A stretch of 64,000 nucleotides of DNA from Marinoscillum sp. MHG1-6 (GTDB lineage Bacteria; Bacteroidota; Bacteroidia; Cytophagales; Cyclobacteriaceae). The notes beneath the pieces were generated by a model, which made no database searches, had not been told where the DNA came from, and saw nothing but the letters and a program-made list of their open reading frames with translations. Below, in pieces: positions 17,891 to 26,229 of this stretch. The stretch covers positions 496,001 through 560,000 of the forward strand of contig NZ_JAMZMI010000002.1 of NCBI RefSeq assembly GCF_024714475.1. Direction: 5' to 3'. Both the position numbers and the translations under genes were made by a program. Within the stretch, counting starts at the first letter, position 1. Each line of letters opens with the position of its first letter.

Positions 17891-20800
17891 CTACTCTTTC
17901 AGTACCCTTACCTGGTGAACAAATCCTTCGCCTTCGATCACTACAAAATACAATCCGGGAGGTTGATTCAATACAATTGACTCGCGATAAGATTTGGATA
18001 AAATAAGGTCTCCCGATATATCAAATATCTTAATCCTGTTGATTGCTCCTATAAGCATAGGAGGAATGAGAAAATGAAGTTCAAGCTTGACAGGGTTCGG
18101 GCCAACGGCTATTTGTTTGGCCAGTTTGTTAAATTCCGGAACTTCATAACCCACATCGATTGATTCACAGCCGTTAATGGCATTCAAATAGGCGACTTCA
18201 TAAAGCCCACCCTGTAGAACCTCATATTGCTCGCCATTTTCGTTTGCCAAGAACTGGCCATTCCGGTACCATACTATTTCATAATCTTGTTGAGGATTAA
18301 CTGAAATAATGTTAGCCTCCACACTAATTTCCGGTGTAGGTATAGAATCGAATGTCGAAAATATGTTAACCAGCTCACTGTAATAACAACCATTTTGATC
18401 GACCATTTCGAAAAGATAGCTACCGGATGAGAGCTCCACAACGACACTATCAACCATGACATCATCAAAGAACAAGGAATACGGTGTAGTCCCCCCAGAA
18501 GGTGATATTGATATGCTACCCGACCCACTACCATAGCACTCTTCATTCGTAACTGCAATTTCCGCGTAAAGTGAATCAGGCCCGTCAATCGTCACCTCTT
18601 CAAAATATTCACATCCTTCGCTATCCGACACCAACAACGTATATTCTCCTTTATATAGTTCGGCAAACTGTCCCAAAGAATTCCATGTTCGTCCGGTGTC
18701 AAGGGAATATTGAAAAGTTCCATTACCTCCTGAAGCTATAGCCGTAATGGACCCCTCAGCCTTATTTGCACATACCACATCTATTATACCAATTACAATA
18801 TCAACTTCAGCCGGCTCACTAATTTGAAAAGTCTTGCTCCACTCACATAATGTTTCATCCGATACAACCACCTCATAATTGCCCGGTTTTAATCCGGAGA
18901 ACCCGGTCACATTCGTAAAGCTCTGGCCATTTAGAAGGAAAACTATTTCACCTAATCCACCGGTGACATCCAATGTAATCAAGCCGTCATTAGCTCCGTA
19001 GCAAAGAATATCACTCTTGGTCCCTGTCACAATGAGACTATCATAGGTTTGAACTGAAAAATCAACACTTCCCAGACAGCCCATAACATCTCTTACATGA
19101 GCAGTGTGAGCCCCATTAGACAGAGTTGTAAAAGTAGATGATCCCCCAAAGGCTCCCCCATCTAGCGCATATTCATAGATTCCTGTACCGCCTGACCCCG
19201 AAACGATCACATTGACCGCTCCTCCGGAACTACACGAAGGGACATCAATTTGATAATCAGCTATCAGTGAGTCCGGATCGACAATGGTGAAAGACTTCAT
19301 AAGCGTATCCACATCATCCATCACGATGTACATCAGGTATTGACCACCAGCCAGACCATTGTAATTTCCACTCGGATTATAGGTCACATTATCAAGGCTG
19401 TATTTATACGATCCGGGACCATCAACATTAATATTCAAACTACCATCAGTATCTCCATGGCAGGTGGCTTGGGTGGTTTTGATATTAACCGTTCCAAAAT
19501 CCACCTCGGAGTCAGAAAACACGTTGAAATCATCGATATAGAGATTATTGCCATAACCATTGATCGTCCTAAGGGCAACTTCTACTGATTTTACTGAGTC
19601 GGCCACCACAAGCGACTGCGACACGTGACGCCAGTCAGCACCAGAAGGGACAAATGGAGCACTTGTAGCAGCAGCAGTGGCGAGGGTGACGCCTTCATCC
19701 TGCCAAAGTATTGTCCAGTTTTTATCACAGTTGAAACGATAGACTATCTGAAGCTCATCATAATACTGCTCGACATCGTCATCATAGTAAGTGTAGGCAT
19801 ATTCAAAATCAACATTTATCACTTTGTTGATCTCAGTATTTACCGGCCCCATCTTAAGGTAATCGACCTCCCCAGCCATTGGGTAATTATAAAATGGGAT
19901 CATGGCTGAATAACTATCGGAAAATCCTACCGAATCTATCATCACAAAGGTGGTATCCATGCCGGGATTGATGACTTCTATCCCGGGTATAACAAAATCC
20001 TCAAATCGATCCACAAAAAGAGGTCGTTCAAGAGCCTCTACCTGAATAAAGTTTTGCATTAGCAGTGTATCTCGTTCCCCACCCGCGGAAGTAGCAATAA
20101 TACGCACATTGTAGGTACCTAAATCATTATAACTCACAATTGGATTTTCTTCAGTCGAGGTGGGTGGATTACCTCCTTCAAAGGTCCATTCCAGGCTAGT
20201 CGCTGCCAATGACGCGTTAGTGAATTCAATACTGTTCCCTACACATACCCTGGGTTCCTCCACCTCCAAAAGGGCTACAACACTGGTTGAATATAGGTTG
20301 GACCGAAAACTCAAATATGCATCACTCATACGCGCATATTGCTCTGCCGAAAACTCATCACGACATTGCTTTGGCGCATAGGACATCAGGTTCCGAACGT
20401 TGGGAAGGTATGGATCACCGTTCACATCTGTTTCCGTACCAATATATTCACAGGAAGTCGACACCTTGCTAAGAGAAAGTACCGGGTCAGCAGGAGTATC
20501 GCATATTTCATCACCGGCATCAATACAGTTAGATCCGTCCACTAACTCATCCGTACCACTGGATGTCAGTCCATGGGTATGTAGTAGAGAAAAGAAATGT
20601 CCCATTTCATGAGGCAGGGTACTTCCATTAATTGCACAGTCATTATCCATTACCATTCGCTCCGGTCCCGCAAGTGGTAAGTAAGTGAAACCACACAAGG
20701 CTAAAGCCTCGGTAGTTTCGATGGAGTTTACAAAATAAATATTGATAGTATTGCCAATATCATTTCCAGAGGTCATCTCCAGCTCATCTGAGGTGACCAA

Positions 20801-21142
20801 ATCAAAATATTTTGTGGATTGTATGTAGTTCTTTTGAATAACAAAAAAGTGTAAACCTGCACTGGAAAAATAAGCGTTTACATCTTCTATGGCCAAATCC
20901 AACTCGTCGTCAGTCAGACCGCCACTACCATCATCCAACGTAACAATATGAGCCACTATGGCCACCTCCGAATTTGAGGCCGCAATGCGTGCTGAGGATT
21001 TGTTGAGATCAGGATGAAAATCTTCAAGCAGCTTCCTTTGTCTGACACCCACAATCGTCCCGCAACCCTCATCCTGACCAAAGGAAAAGTTCAATCCTGC
21101 AATTAGGATTAAAAGCGCGATGAATAGTGACCTATTAAACAA
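17891..21142 (-). CDS. Secreted M43-type metalloprotease with PKD domain, SprB-like repeats and T9SS sorting domain
   Basis: A 1083-residue exported protein. A signal peptide (1-22) is followed by a pappalysin (M43) metzincin domain, about 55-285. This has the zinc motif HEMGHFFSLLHTH (H178, E179, H182, H188), the GDEICDTPADP signature and a Met-turn at M253 (NLMSYAPKQC). A PKD domain covers about 295-370. A beta-rich segment follows to about 550. At least five SprB-type repeats (about 550-980) each carry a C-x-G/N...G-S-I/L core and a DxxGC-like end. A C-terminal type A T9SS sorting domain (last ~75 residues, from VGPNPV to VRVLKE) closes the chain. It is likely exported through T9SS and attached to or released from the cell surface. 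Substrate unknown. Confidence 0.88.
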   Translation of the reverse strand: MFNRSLFIALLILIAGLNFSFGQDEGCGTIVGVRQRKLLEDFHPDLNKSSARIAASNSEVAIVAHIVTLDDGSGGLTDDELDLAIEDVNAYFSSAGLHFFVIQKNYIQSTKYFDLVTSDELEMTSGNDIGNTINIYFVNSIETTEALALCGFTYLPLAGPERMVMDNDCAINGSTLPHEMGHFFSLLHTHGLTSSGTDELVDGSNCIDAGDEICDTPADPVLSLSKVSTSCEYIGTETDVNGDPYLPNVRNLMSYAPKQCRDEFSAEQYARMSDAYLSFRSNLYSTSVVALLEVEEPRVCVGNSIEFTNASLAATSLEWTFEGGNPPTSTEENPIVSYNDLGTYNVRIIATSAGGERDTLLMQNFIQVEALERPLFVDRFEDFVIPGIEVINPGMDTTFVMIDSVGFSDSYSAMIPFYNYPMAGEVDYLKMGPVNTEINKVINVDFEYAYTYYDDDVEQYYDELQIVYRFNCDKNWTILWQDEGVTLATAAATSAPFVPSGADWRHVSQSLVVADSVKSVEVALRTINGYGNNLYIDDFNVFSDSEVDFGTVNIKTTQATCHGDTDGSLNINVDGPGSYKYSLDNVTYNPSGNYNGLAGGQYLMYIVMDDVDTLMKSFTIVDPDSLIADYQIDVPSCSSGGAVNVIVSGSGGTGIYEYALDGGAFGGSSTFTTLSNGAHTAHVRDVMGCLGSVDFSVQTYDSLIVTGTKSDILCYGANDGLITLDVTGGLGEIVFLLNGQSFTNVTGFSGLKPGNYEVVVSDETLCEWSKTFQISEPAEVDIVIGIIDVVCANKAEGSITAIASGGNGTFQYSLDTGRTWNSLGQFAELYKGEYTLLVSDSEGCEYFEEVTIDGPDSLYAEIAVTNEECYGSGSGSISISPSGGTTPYSLFFDDVMVDSVVVELSSGSYLFEMVDQNGCYYSELVNIFSTFDSIPTPEISVEANIISVNPQQDYEIVWYRNGQFLANENGEQYEVLQGGLYEVAYLNAINGCESIDVGYEVPEFNKLAKQIAVGPNPVKLELHFLIPPMLIGAINRIKIFDISGDLILSKSYRESIVLNQPPGLYFVVIEGEGFVHQVRVLKE

Positions 21143-21175
21143 CCCCCTGGAGCTTTATCAAACTCATACCCCTTG

Positions 21176-21183
21176 CAAAATTA
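21176..21183 (-). promoter_or_regulatory. Candidate -7 element for the M43 protease gene
   Basis: On the minus strand the sequence reads TAATTTTG, an exact TAnnTTTG match, ending 33 bases upstream of the ATG at 21142. No TTTG lies at the expected -33 distance. Confidence 0.45.
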
Positions 21184-21231
21184 ATAAGACCAGCAGATCT
21201 TAAGTAACCATCCGTTATCCTCAAAAGTTTA

Positions 21232-21264
21232 ACAAAAAATCCCGCTGAAATTTACAGCGGGATT
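21232..21264 (-). terminator. Terminator of the cystathionine beta-synthase gene
   Basis: On the minus strand AATCCCGCTG pairs with CAGCGGGATT (10 bp, 7-base loop), followed by TTTTTTGTT. It lies 44 bases after the stop at 21308. Confidence 0.9.
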
Positions 21265-21307
21265 GCAAGTAAAGAGTTAGAGTTTAGTTAATAATGATCT
21301 AAGTTAA

Positions 21308-22681
21308 TCAATTGGCCATTGCCATCAAAAGATCACTTTGGGTAATAATATGCACACCATTTTGCTCATCTCGAACCAGTAAGGCTTTAGCTTCCTTACT
21401 AATCAGAGAGGATAAAACGTCGATCGTATTGTCCATCCCCACGAACTGGAAACAGGGATCCATAATGTCATTTACCCGCTGATCTTTGACATCCGGATTT
21501 TCCAAAATACTCTTTAGGACCTTCGTGTCGTTTAGGCTACCAACAAATTCATCGCCATCCACTACTGGAATCTGGTCTATTCCCAGCTGATTCATCTTCA
21601 GAATTGCTTCTCCAACTTTAGTGTTTTTATTGATGGTTTTTAGCCTTCCATTACCATTCCGGTGTTCAATGATATCCTTGGCTGTGGCAAACTTTCTGGA
21701 TTCTAAAAATCCATGATCCTTCATCCAGTTGTCATTATAGACTTTTCCTAAATACCTCGTTCCATGATCCGGCAAAAGGATCACCATCACATCCTCTTCC
21801 TTTAAATTTTGCTTTGCATACTCCAATGCACCGAAAACCGCCGAACCGCATGACCACCCTACAAAAAGGCCTTCTTCTCTGGATAGTTTACGAGCCATGA
21901 TGGCACCATCCTTATCAGTAACCTTCACAATGTGATCTACTGTATCAAAGTCAACATTGGCTGGTAATATATCCTCTCCAATGCCCTCGGTCAGATATGG
22001 GTAGATCTCCTTCTGATCAAACTCACCGGTCTCTTTATATTTCTTAAATACGGAACCATAGGTGTCAATACCAACAGTCTTGACCTTCGGATTTTTTTCC
22101 TTAAGGTATTTAGAAGCTCCACTGATGGTCCCTCCAGTGCCCATTCCTGCGACATAGTGAGTGAGTTTTCCATCAGTATCTTCCCATATCTCCGGGCCTG
22201 TGGTCTCATAATGCGCAGCGGTATTTGACAGGTTATGGTATTGATTCGGATAGAAGGAGTTAGGAATATCCTCATTAAGCTTTTTAGCCACGGAATAGTA
22301 TGACCTCGGATCATCAGCTGGTACGTTCGTTGGGCACACAATCACTTCTGCACCCATTGCTCTGAGTACATCCATTTTTTCCTGGGACTGCTTATCAGCA
22401 AGTGTGAAAATACATTTATAACCTTTGGCTATGGCCACTAAAGCCAACCCCATTCCTGTATTACCTGAAGTACCTTCAATAATGGTTCCACCTGGCTTCA
22501 ACACCCCCTCCTTTTCAGCATCTTCTATCATTTTTAAGGCGATTCGATCCTTCACGGAATTACCCGGATTGAAGTATTCTACCTTAACCAAAATGGTTCC
22601 CGGTATACTCTTATTCACTCGATTCAGCTTAACCAGCGGTGTATTCCCAATTGTATCGATCAATGATTCGTAGTAATGCAT
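21308..22681 (-). CDS. Cystathionine beta-synthase (PLP domain plus CBS pair)
   Basis: A 457-residue fold-type II PLP enzyme with the cofactor lysine K44 (NSVKDRIA) and the GTSGNTG phosphate loop. It continues past the cysteine-synthase-like catalytic domain (1-325) into two CBS domains (about 335-455). This arrangement is that of cystathionine beta-synthase, joining serine and homocysteine in transsulfuration. A cysteine synthase role (O-acetylserine) cannot be excluded from sequence alone. It is divergent from the GNAT-nitrilase gene with about 110 bases between likely starts. Confidence 0.88.
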   Translation of the reverse strand: MHYYESLIDTIGNTPLVKLNRVNKSIPGTILVKVEYFNPGNSVKDRIALKMIEDAEKEGVLKPGGTIIEGTSGNTGMGLALVAIAKGYKCIFTLADKQSQEKMDVLRAMGAEVIVCPTNVPADDPRSYYSVAKKLNEDIPNSFYPNQYHNLSNTAAHYETTGPEIWEDTDGKLTHYVAGMGTGGTISGASKYLKEKNPKVKTVGIDTYGSVFKKYKETGEFDQKEIYPYLTEGIGEDILPANVDFDTVDHIVKVTDKDGAIMARKLSREEGLFVGWSCGSAVFGALEYAKQNLKEEDVMVILLPDHGTRYLGKVYNDNWMKDHGFLESRKFATAKDIIEHRNGNGRLKTINKNTKVGEAILKMNQLGIDQIPVVDGDEFVGSLNDTKVLKSILENPDVKDQRVNDIMDPCFQFVGMDNTIDVLSSLISKEAKALLVRDEQNGVHIITQSDLLMAMAN

Positions 22682-22793
22682 GGCTATAATGATGTTTCAA
22701 ATTAAAGTTATCGAAATTCGCAACCCGGAAGCCAGAACGACAGTATCTTTTCGGTATCTTCTAAATCATTTTGACCTCTTGCTGGTTAACAAT

Positions 22794-24347
22794 ATGACAA
22801 AACAAAAAAATCCCGTGGCACAGGAAGGAAAGTCACAAAATGTGCACTTAAGGCATCTTCAGCTCTCAGATTATCCGGAACTGAGAGATATAATGACCCA
22901 GGTCTACGGTAAAGTGAAGGATCCTTACTGGGAACGCATGGACATCAAAAGACTTCTGGAAATTTTTCCGGAAGGTCAGCTTTGTATAGAACTTGAGGGG
23001 AAAATGGTTGCCGTAGCCCTGGCTATTATTGTGGATTACAAAAAGTATGGCGACAATCACACCTATCAGCAAATTACGGGAGGAGAAACCTTCAGTACTC
23101 ATGACGCACTTGGAGACGTACTCTATGGGATAGATGTCTTCGTTCACCCTGAATACAGAGGACTCAGATTGGGTAGGAGGTTGTATGACGGGCGTAAGGA
23201 ATTATGTGAAAACCTTAACCTGAAGTCGATTCTTGCCGGAGGGCGAATACCTAATTATGCCAAGCATGCTAATGAGCTGACACCAAGACAGTACATCATC
23301 AAAGTACGCAATGGCGAGATCAAAGATCCAATCCTCAATTTTCAGCTCTCCAATGACTTTCACGTCAAAAAGGTTCTGAAAAACTATCTTCCGGGAGATA
23401 CCCAATCGAAAGACTTTGCTACCCTTCTGGAATGGAATAACATTTATTTCCAGGAAAATGAAGCTTTGATCAATGTGCCTCGCACCTACGTACGTATCGG
23501 ACTGGTACAATGGCAGATGAGACCTTTTGCAGACTTTGATGCGCTGGTAGAACAAATGGAATACTTCATCGATGCTTTTGGAGATTATCAATCCGACTTC
23601 ATCTTGTTTCCGGAGTTATTCAACGCTCCCCTTATGGCGGAGTTCAATCAACTGGGTACACATGAAGCGATTCGGGGACTGGCTAAATACACCGAGCCAC
23701 TCAGGGAAAAATTTACAGAGTTCGCCATTTCGTACAATGTCAACATCATCACCGGATCAATGCCTGAAACCCGTGGAGATCATTTGTACAATGTCTCCTA
23801 CCTATGCCGGAGAGATGGATCCTGGGACAGCACCTCTAAAATTCATATCACGCCGGGAGAGGCCAGCTCATGGGGCATGACCGGAGGCGACAAAGTAGAA
23901 GTATTTGATACGGATGCAGGCAAGATAGGGATTCTGATATGCTACGATGTAGAGTTTCCTGAACTAAGCCGAATATATGCCGAGCAAGGCTTGCACATCC
24001 TTTTCGTGCCATTCCTGACCGATACCCAAAATGGATTCAACCGGGTAAGATACTGCGCCCAGGCACGTGCCATCGAAAATGAATGCTACGTTGCCATCGC
24101 AGGATGTGTAGGTAACCTGCCCAAGGTCAATAACATGGATATTCAGTATGCGCAGAGCGCGATCTTCACTCCTTCAGATTTTGCGTTCCCGACTAATGCT
24201 ATCAAGGCCGAAGCAACACCGAACACGGAAATGACTGTAATAGGTGATGTAGACCTTGAGCTACTCAAAGAACTACACGAGTTTGGAAGTGTTCGTAACC
24301 TAAAGGACAGGCGTAATGACCTGTACCAGGTAAAGATCAAGAAATAA
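22794..24347 (+). CDS. GNAT acetyltransferase-nitrilase fusion protein
   Basis: From the ATG at 22794 the protein has 517 residues; an in-frame ATG at 22680 would overlap the divergent cbs start and adds 38 unconserved residues. Residues about 15-200 are a GNAT domain with the acetyl-CoA motif VHPEYRGLRLGRRLYD. Residues about 230-510 are a carbon-nitrogen hydrolase with the triad E274 (FPELFNAP), K349 (SKIHITPGE) and C383 (LICYDVEFPE). Such fusions are widespread in bacteria. The nitrilase half is presumably an amidase and the GNAT half may acetylate the same or a related amine. The substrate is not established. Confidence 0.88.
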   Translation: MTKQKNPVAQEGKSQNVHLRHLQLSDYPELRDIMTQVYGKVKDPYWERMDIKRLLEIFPEGQLCIELEGKMVAVALAIIVDYKKYGDNHTYQQITGGETFSTHDALGDVLYGIDVFVHPEYRGLRLGRRLYDGRKELCENLNLKSILAGGRIPNYAKHANELTPRQYIIKVRNGEIKDPILNFQLSNDFHVKKVLKNYLPGDTQSKDFATLLEWNNIYFQENEALINVPRTYVRIGLVQWQMRPFADFDALVEQMEYFIDAFGDYQSDFILFPELFNAPLMAEFNQLGTHEAIRGLAKYTEPLREKFTEFAISYNVNIITGSMPETRGDHLYNVSYLCRRDGSWDSTSKIHITPGEASSWGMTGGDKVEVFDTDAGKIGILICYDVEFPELSRIYAEQGLHILFVPFLTDTQNGFNRVRYCAQARAIENECYVAIAGCVGNLPKVNNMDIQYAQSAIFTPSDFAFPTNAIKAEATPNTEMTVIGDVDLELLKELHEFGSVRNLKDRRNDLYQVKIKK

Positions 24348-24374
24348 GGAGCTTTGGTTTACTACCAAAGCTCC
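24348..24374. terminator. Hairpin between convergent genes
   Basis: An 11-bp perfect stem GGAGCTTTGGT/ACCAAAGCTCC with a 5-base loop starts right after the nitrilase stop. Its right arm overlaps the last codons of the aldo/keto reductase on the other strand. There is no clean T-run on either side, so it may be a weak bidirectional terminator. Confidence 0.55.
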
Positions 24375-25345
24375 TCCACATGTTCAGCAATGTAGCGGTC
24401 GTACACCGATTTCACTACCTTCATTTCCTCGATGGACATTTTCGGCCTTCCTGAGACATCCATATTCGAGATCACCTGAGAGGATTTGCTAGCGCCGGGG
24501 ATAACCGTACTCACCTCCTCAAAACTCAGAATCCATCTCAAAGCCTCCTCGTATAGTCTATCTGTTTTCAGTCCTGATTTCAATTCATCCACAGCCTTAA
24601 ATCCCTCATTTAAAGGAACACCTGAGAAGGTCTCGCCCTTATCGAATAGCTCTCCATTCCTATTGAAGTGACGGTGATCGTTTTTATTAAAAGTTTGGTC
24701 AGGACTCATTTTCCCTGAAAGCAAACCGCTCGCTAATGGAACCCTCACAATGATTCCAAGATCACGCTCCTTTAGCAATGGAAAACACTCTTTTAGTGGT
24801 TTTTGTCGGAACATATTGAAAATGATCTGAACCGTCTCTACTACATCATAATTACTGGCCTGCATCGCCTCCTCTACCTTCTCTACACTCACACCAAAAT
24901 GGTTCACCTTTCCCTCTGCCTTGATGTCCTCAAGCTTCTGAAAAATTTCATCCCGGTAAAAAACAGGTGTCGGTGGGCAATGAAGCTGCACAAGGTCCAG
25001 ATACTCGAGACCCGTATTTTTTAGTGCTTCATCTACATATTGCTCTAATATTTGTGGCGTATACCCTTCTGAAACATGCGGACTGATTCTCCTGCCGATT
25101 TTCGTAGCGATGTATAGCTTGGATCGATTGGCTTTAACATATTTGCCGACAGCTCTTTCGCTGCTCTGATCATCGTAAACATCTGCAGTGTCCAAAAAAT
25201 TCACTCCATTCACCAGGGCTGTTTCAATGATTTCGTTCGCTATTCTCTCATCAAATCCGCTACCCCAGCCTCCGCCTACCTGCCAGGTTCCCAAAGAGAT
25301 TTCAGATACTTCCAATCCTGTTTTTCCTAATTTTCTGTATTGCAC
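24362..25345 (-). CDS. Aldo/keto reductase
   Basis: A 327-residue NADPH-dependent oxidoreductase with the AKR TIM-barrel. The opening RKLGKTGLEVSEISLGTWQ and NGVNFLDTADVYDD (catalytic Asp and Tyr) are present. The catalytic lysine lies in IATKIGR and the substrate His in DLVQLHCP. The C-terminal NADP site IPGASKSSQVISNM is conserved. It resembles the YajO/YhdN-type AKRs. Physiological substrate unknown. Divergent from the LOG gene. Confidence 0.9.
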   Translation of the reverse strand: MQYRKLGKTGLEVSEISLGTWQVGGGWGSGFDERIANEIIETALVNGVNFLDTADVYDDQSSERAVGKYVKANRSKLYIATKIGRRISPHVSEGYTPQILEQYVDEALKNTGLEYLDLVQLHCPPTPVFYRDEIFQKLEDIKAEGKVNHFGVSVEKVEEAMQASNYDVVETVQIIFNMFRQKPLKECFPLLKERDLGIIVRVPLASGLLSGKMSPDQTFNKNDHRHFNRNGELFDKGETFSGVPLNEGFKAVDELKSGLKTDRLYEEALRWILSFEEVSTVIPGASKSSQVISNMDVSGRPKMSIEEMKVVKSVYDRYIAEHVEELW

Positions 25346-25373
25346 GTTTTACGTATTTTCGTTCCAAAGAATT

Positions 25374-25381
25374 CAAAGCTA
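25374..25381 (-). promoter_or_regulatory. Candidate -7 element for the aldo/keto reductase gene
   Basis: The minus strand reads TAGCTTTG, an exact TAnnTTTG match, 28 bases upstream of the start at 25345. No -33 TTTG is found at the usual spacing. Confidence 0.4.
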
Positions 25382-25424
25382 GGATAAAACCTGAAGACCC
25401 TGGCATGAAAACCGATCTCTCGAG

Positions 25425-25979
25425 ATGAAAGAAAAAAAGAAGCGAATCGCCGTGTTCTGTGGATCACGAACAGGTAATCACCCTGAATATGAAAAAGCTA
25501 CTAAGGAATTAGCACGACAGATGGTCGATTCAAATATTGATCTCGTCTACGGAGGGGGTAAAATTGGATTGATGGGGATATTGGCTGATGAGGTGATGAG
25601 GCTTGGTGGAGCGGTTTATGGTGTGATCCCTGTCAAAATACTGGATATGGAGGTAGGTCATGATGGCATCACCGAACTGATCGTGGTAGAAACCATGCAC
25701 GACCGTAAAGCGGAAATGGCTAAGATGTCCGATGGCTTTGTCGCCCTGCCCGGAGGCATTGGCACGATGGAGGAAATCATTGAGGTTTACACCTGGCAGC
25801 AATTAGGTTATCATAACAAGCCATGTGGCTTTTTTAATGTCCTTGGTTACTTTGACGCTATGATTTCCTTTTTGGATGAAATGGTCGAAAAGAATTTTTT
25901 ATCCGCTGACATTAGGGATCGGATTATCGTAAAAGATTCTGCCAAATACATCGTGGAAAGCTTCATTCAGGAGATGTAA
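25425..25979 (+). CDS. LOG family protein (nucleoside 5'-monophosphate phosphoribohydrolase-like)
   Basis: A 184-residue Rossmann-like protein carrying the LOG signature PGGIGTMEE (about 107-115) and the upstream GGGKIGLMG loop. Members hydrolyse the ribose 5-phosphate from (cytokinin) nucleoside monophosphates; bacterial ones are often called TIGR00730 proteins. In a Cytophagales bacterium the natural nucleotide is uncertain. It stands alone, with divergent aldo/keto reductase upstream. Confidence 0.87.
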   Translation: MKEKKKRIAVFCGSRTGNHPEYEKATKELARQMVDSNIDLVYGGGKIGLMGILADEVMRLGGAVYGVIPVKILDMEVGHDGITELIVVETMHDRKAEMAKMSDGFVALPGGIGTMEEIIEVYTWQQLGYHNKPCGFFNVLGYFDAMISFLDEMVEKNFLSADIRDRIIVKDSAKYIVESFIQEM

Positions 25980-26022
25980 GAATGTTCCATTTAGCCACGG
26001 TCACGATTATTTAATGTTTGCT

Positions 26023-26030
26023 TAACTTTG
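26023..26030 (+). promoter_or_regulatory. Candidate -7 element for a 36-residue membrane protein
   Basis: TAACTTTG is an exact match to TAnnTTTG and ends 37 bases before the GTG at 26068. The -33 region is not a clear TTTG. Confidence 0.5.
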
Positions 26031-26067
26031 GCCCACCTACAAAGTGAAAGAATAGGAATAGTCGAAA

Positions 26068-26178
26068 GTGAAAAAACAAAACCTCAAATGGAATAACCTA
26101 CTACTGTTCTTTGAGATCGTTGCTTTCATTCTATTGCTTTCATTCATCGTGCTCAATAGCATCTATCAATTCGTATAA
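26068..26178 (+). CDS. Small single-pass membrane protein (36 aa)
   Basis: GTG-started frame of 36 codons with an in-frame stop just upstream (26059-26061), so the start is fixed at this GTG. The N-terminus is basic and polar (KKQNLKWNN), followed by one hydrophobic helix of about 20 residues and a short polar end. It sits 37 bases after a perfect -7 box and 51 before the helicase gene. No family recognised. Composition, codon use and promoter position support a real small protein, but chance cannot be ruled out without comparison. Confidence 0.5.
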   Translation: MKKQNLKWNNLLLFFEIVAFILLLSFIVLNSIYQFV

Positions 26179-26229
26179 TTCACGGGATTTCCGTCCGGGC
26201 ATATGAACGATAAAAACTAGATTTGCCAA

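Noticed and set aside
18300-19500. Repeated DNA or tandem repeat array in the M43 protease gene
   Set aside because: The repetition is at protein level only (SprB-like domains); the nucleotide sequences are well diverged and no exact repeats are seen.
22680-22793. N-terminal extension of the GNAT-nitrilase from an ATG at 22680
   Set aside because: It would overlap the start codon of the divergent cbs gene, and the extra 38 residues do not look like protein of the family; the ATG at 22794 is preferred.
26218-26225. TAGATTTG as the promoter of the helicase gene
   Set aside because: It ends 4 bases before the ATG, which would place the transcript start at or inside the start codon; family similarity begins right at that ATG, so a downstream start is not acceptable.
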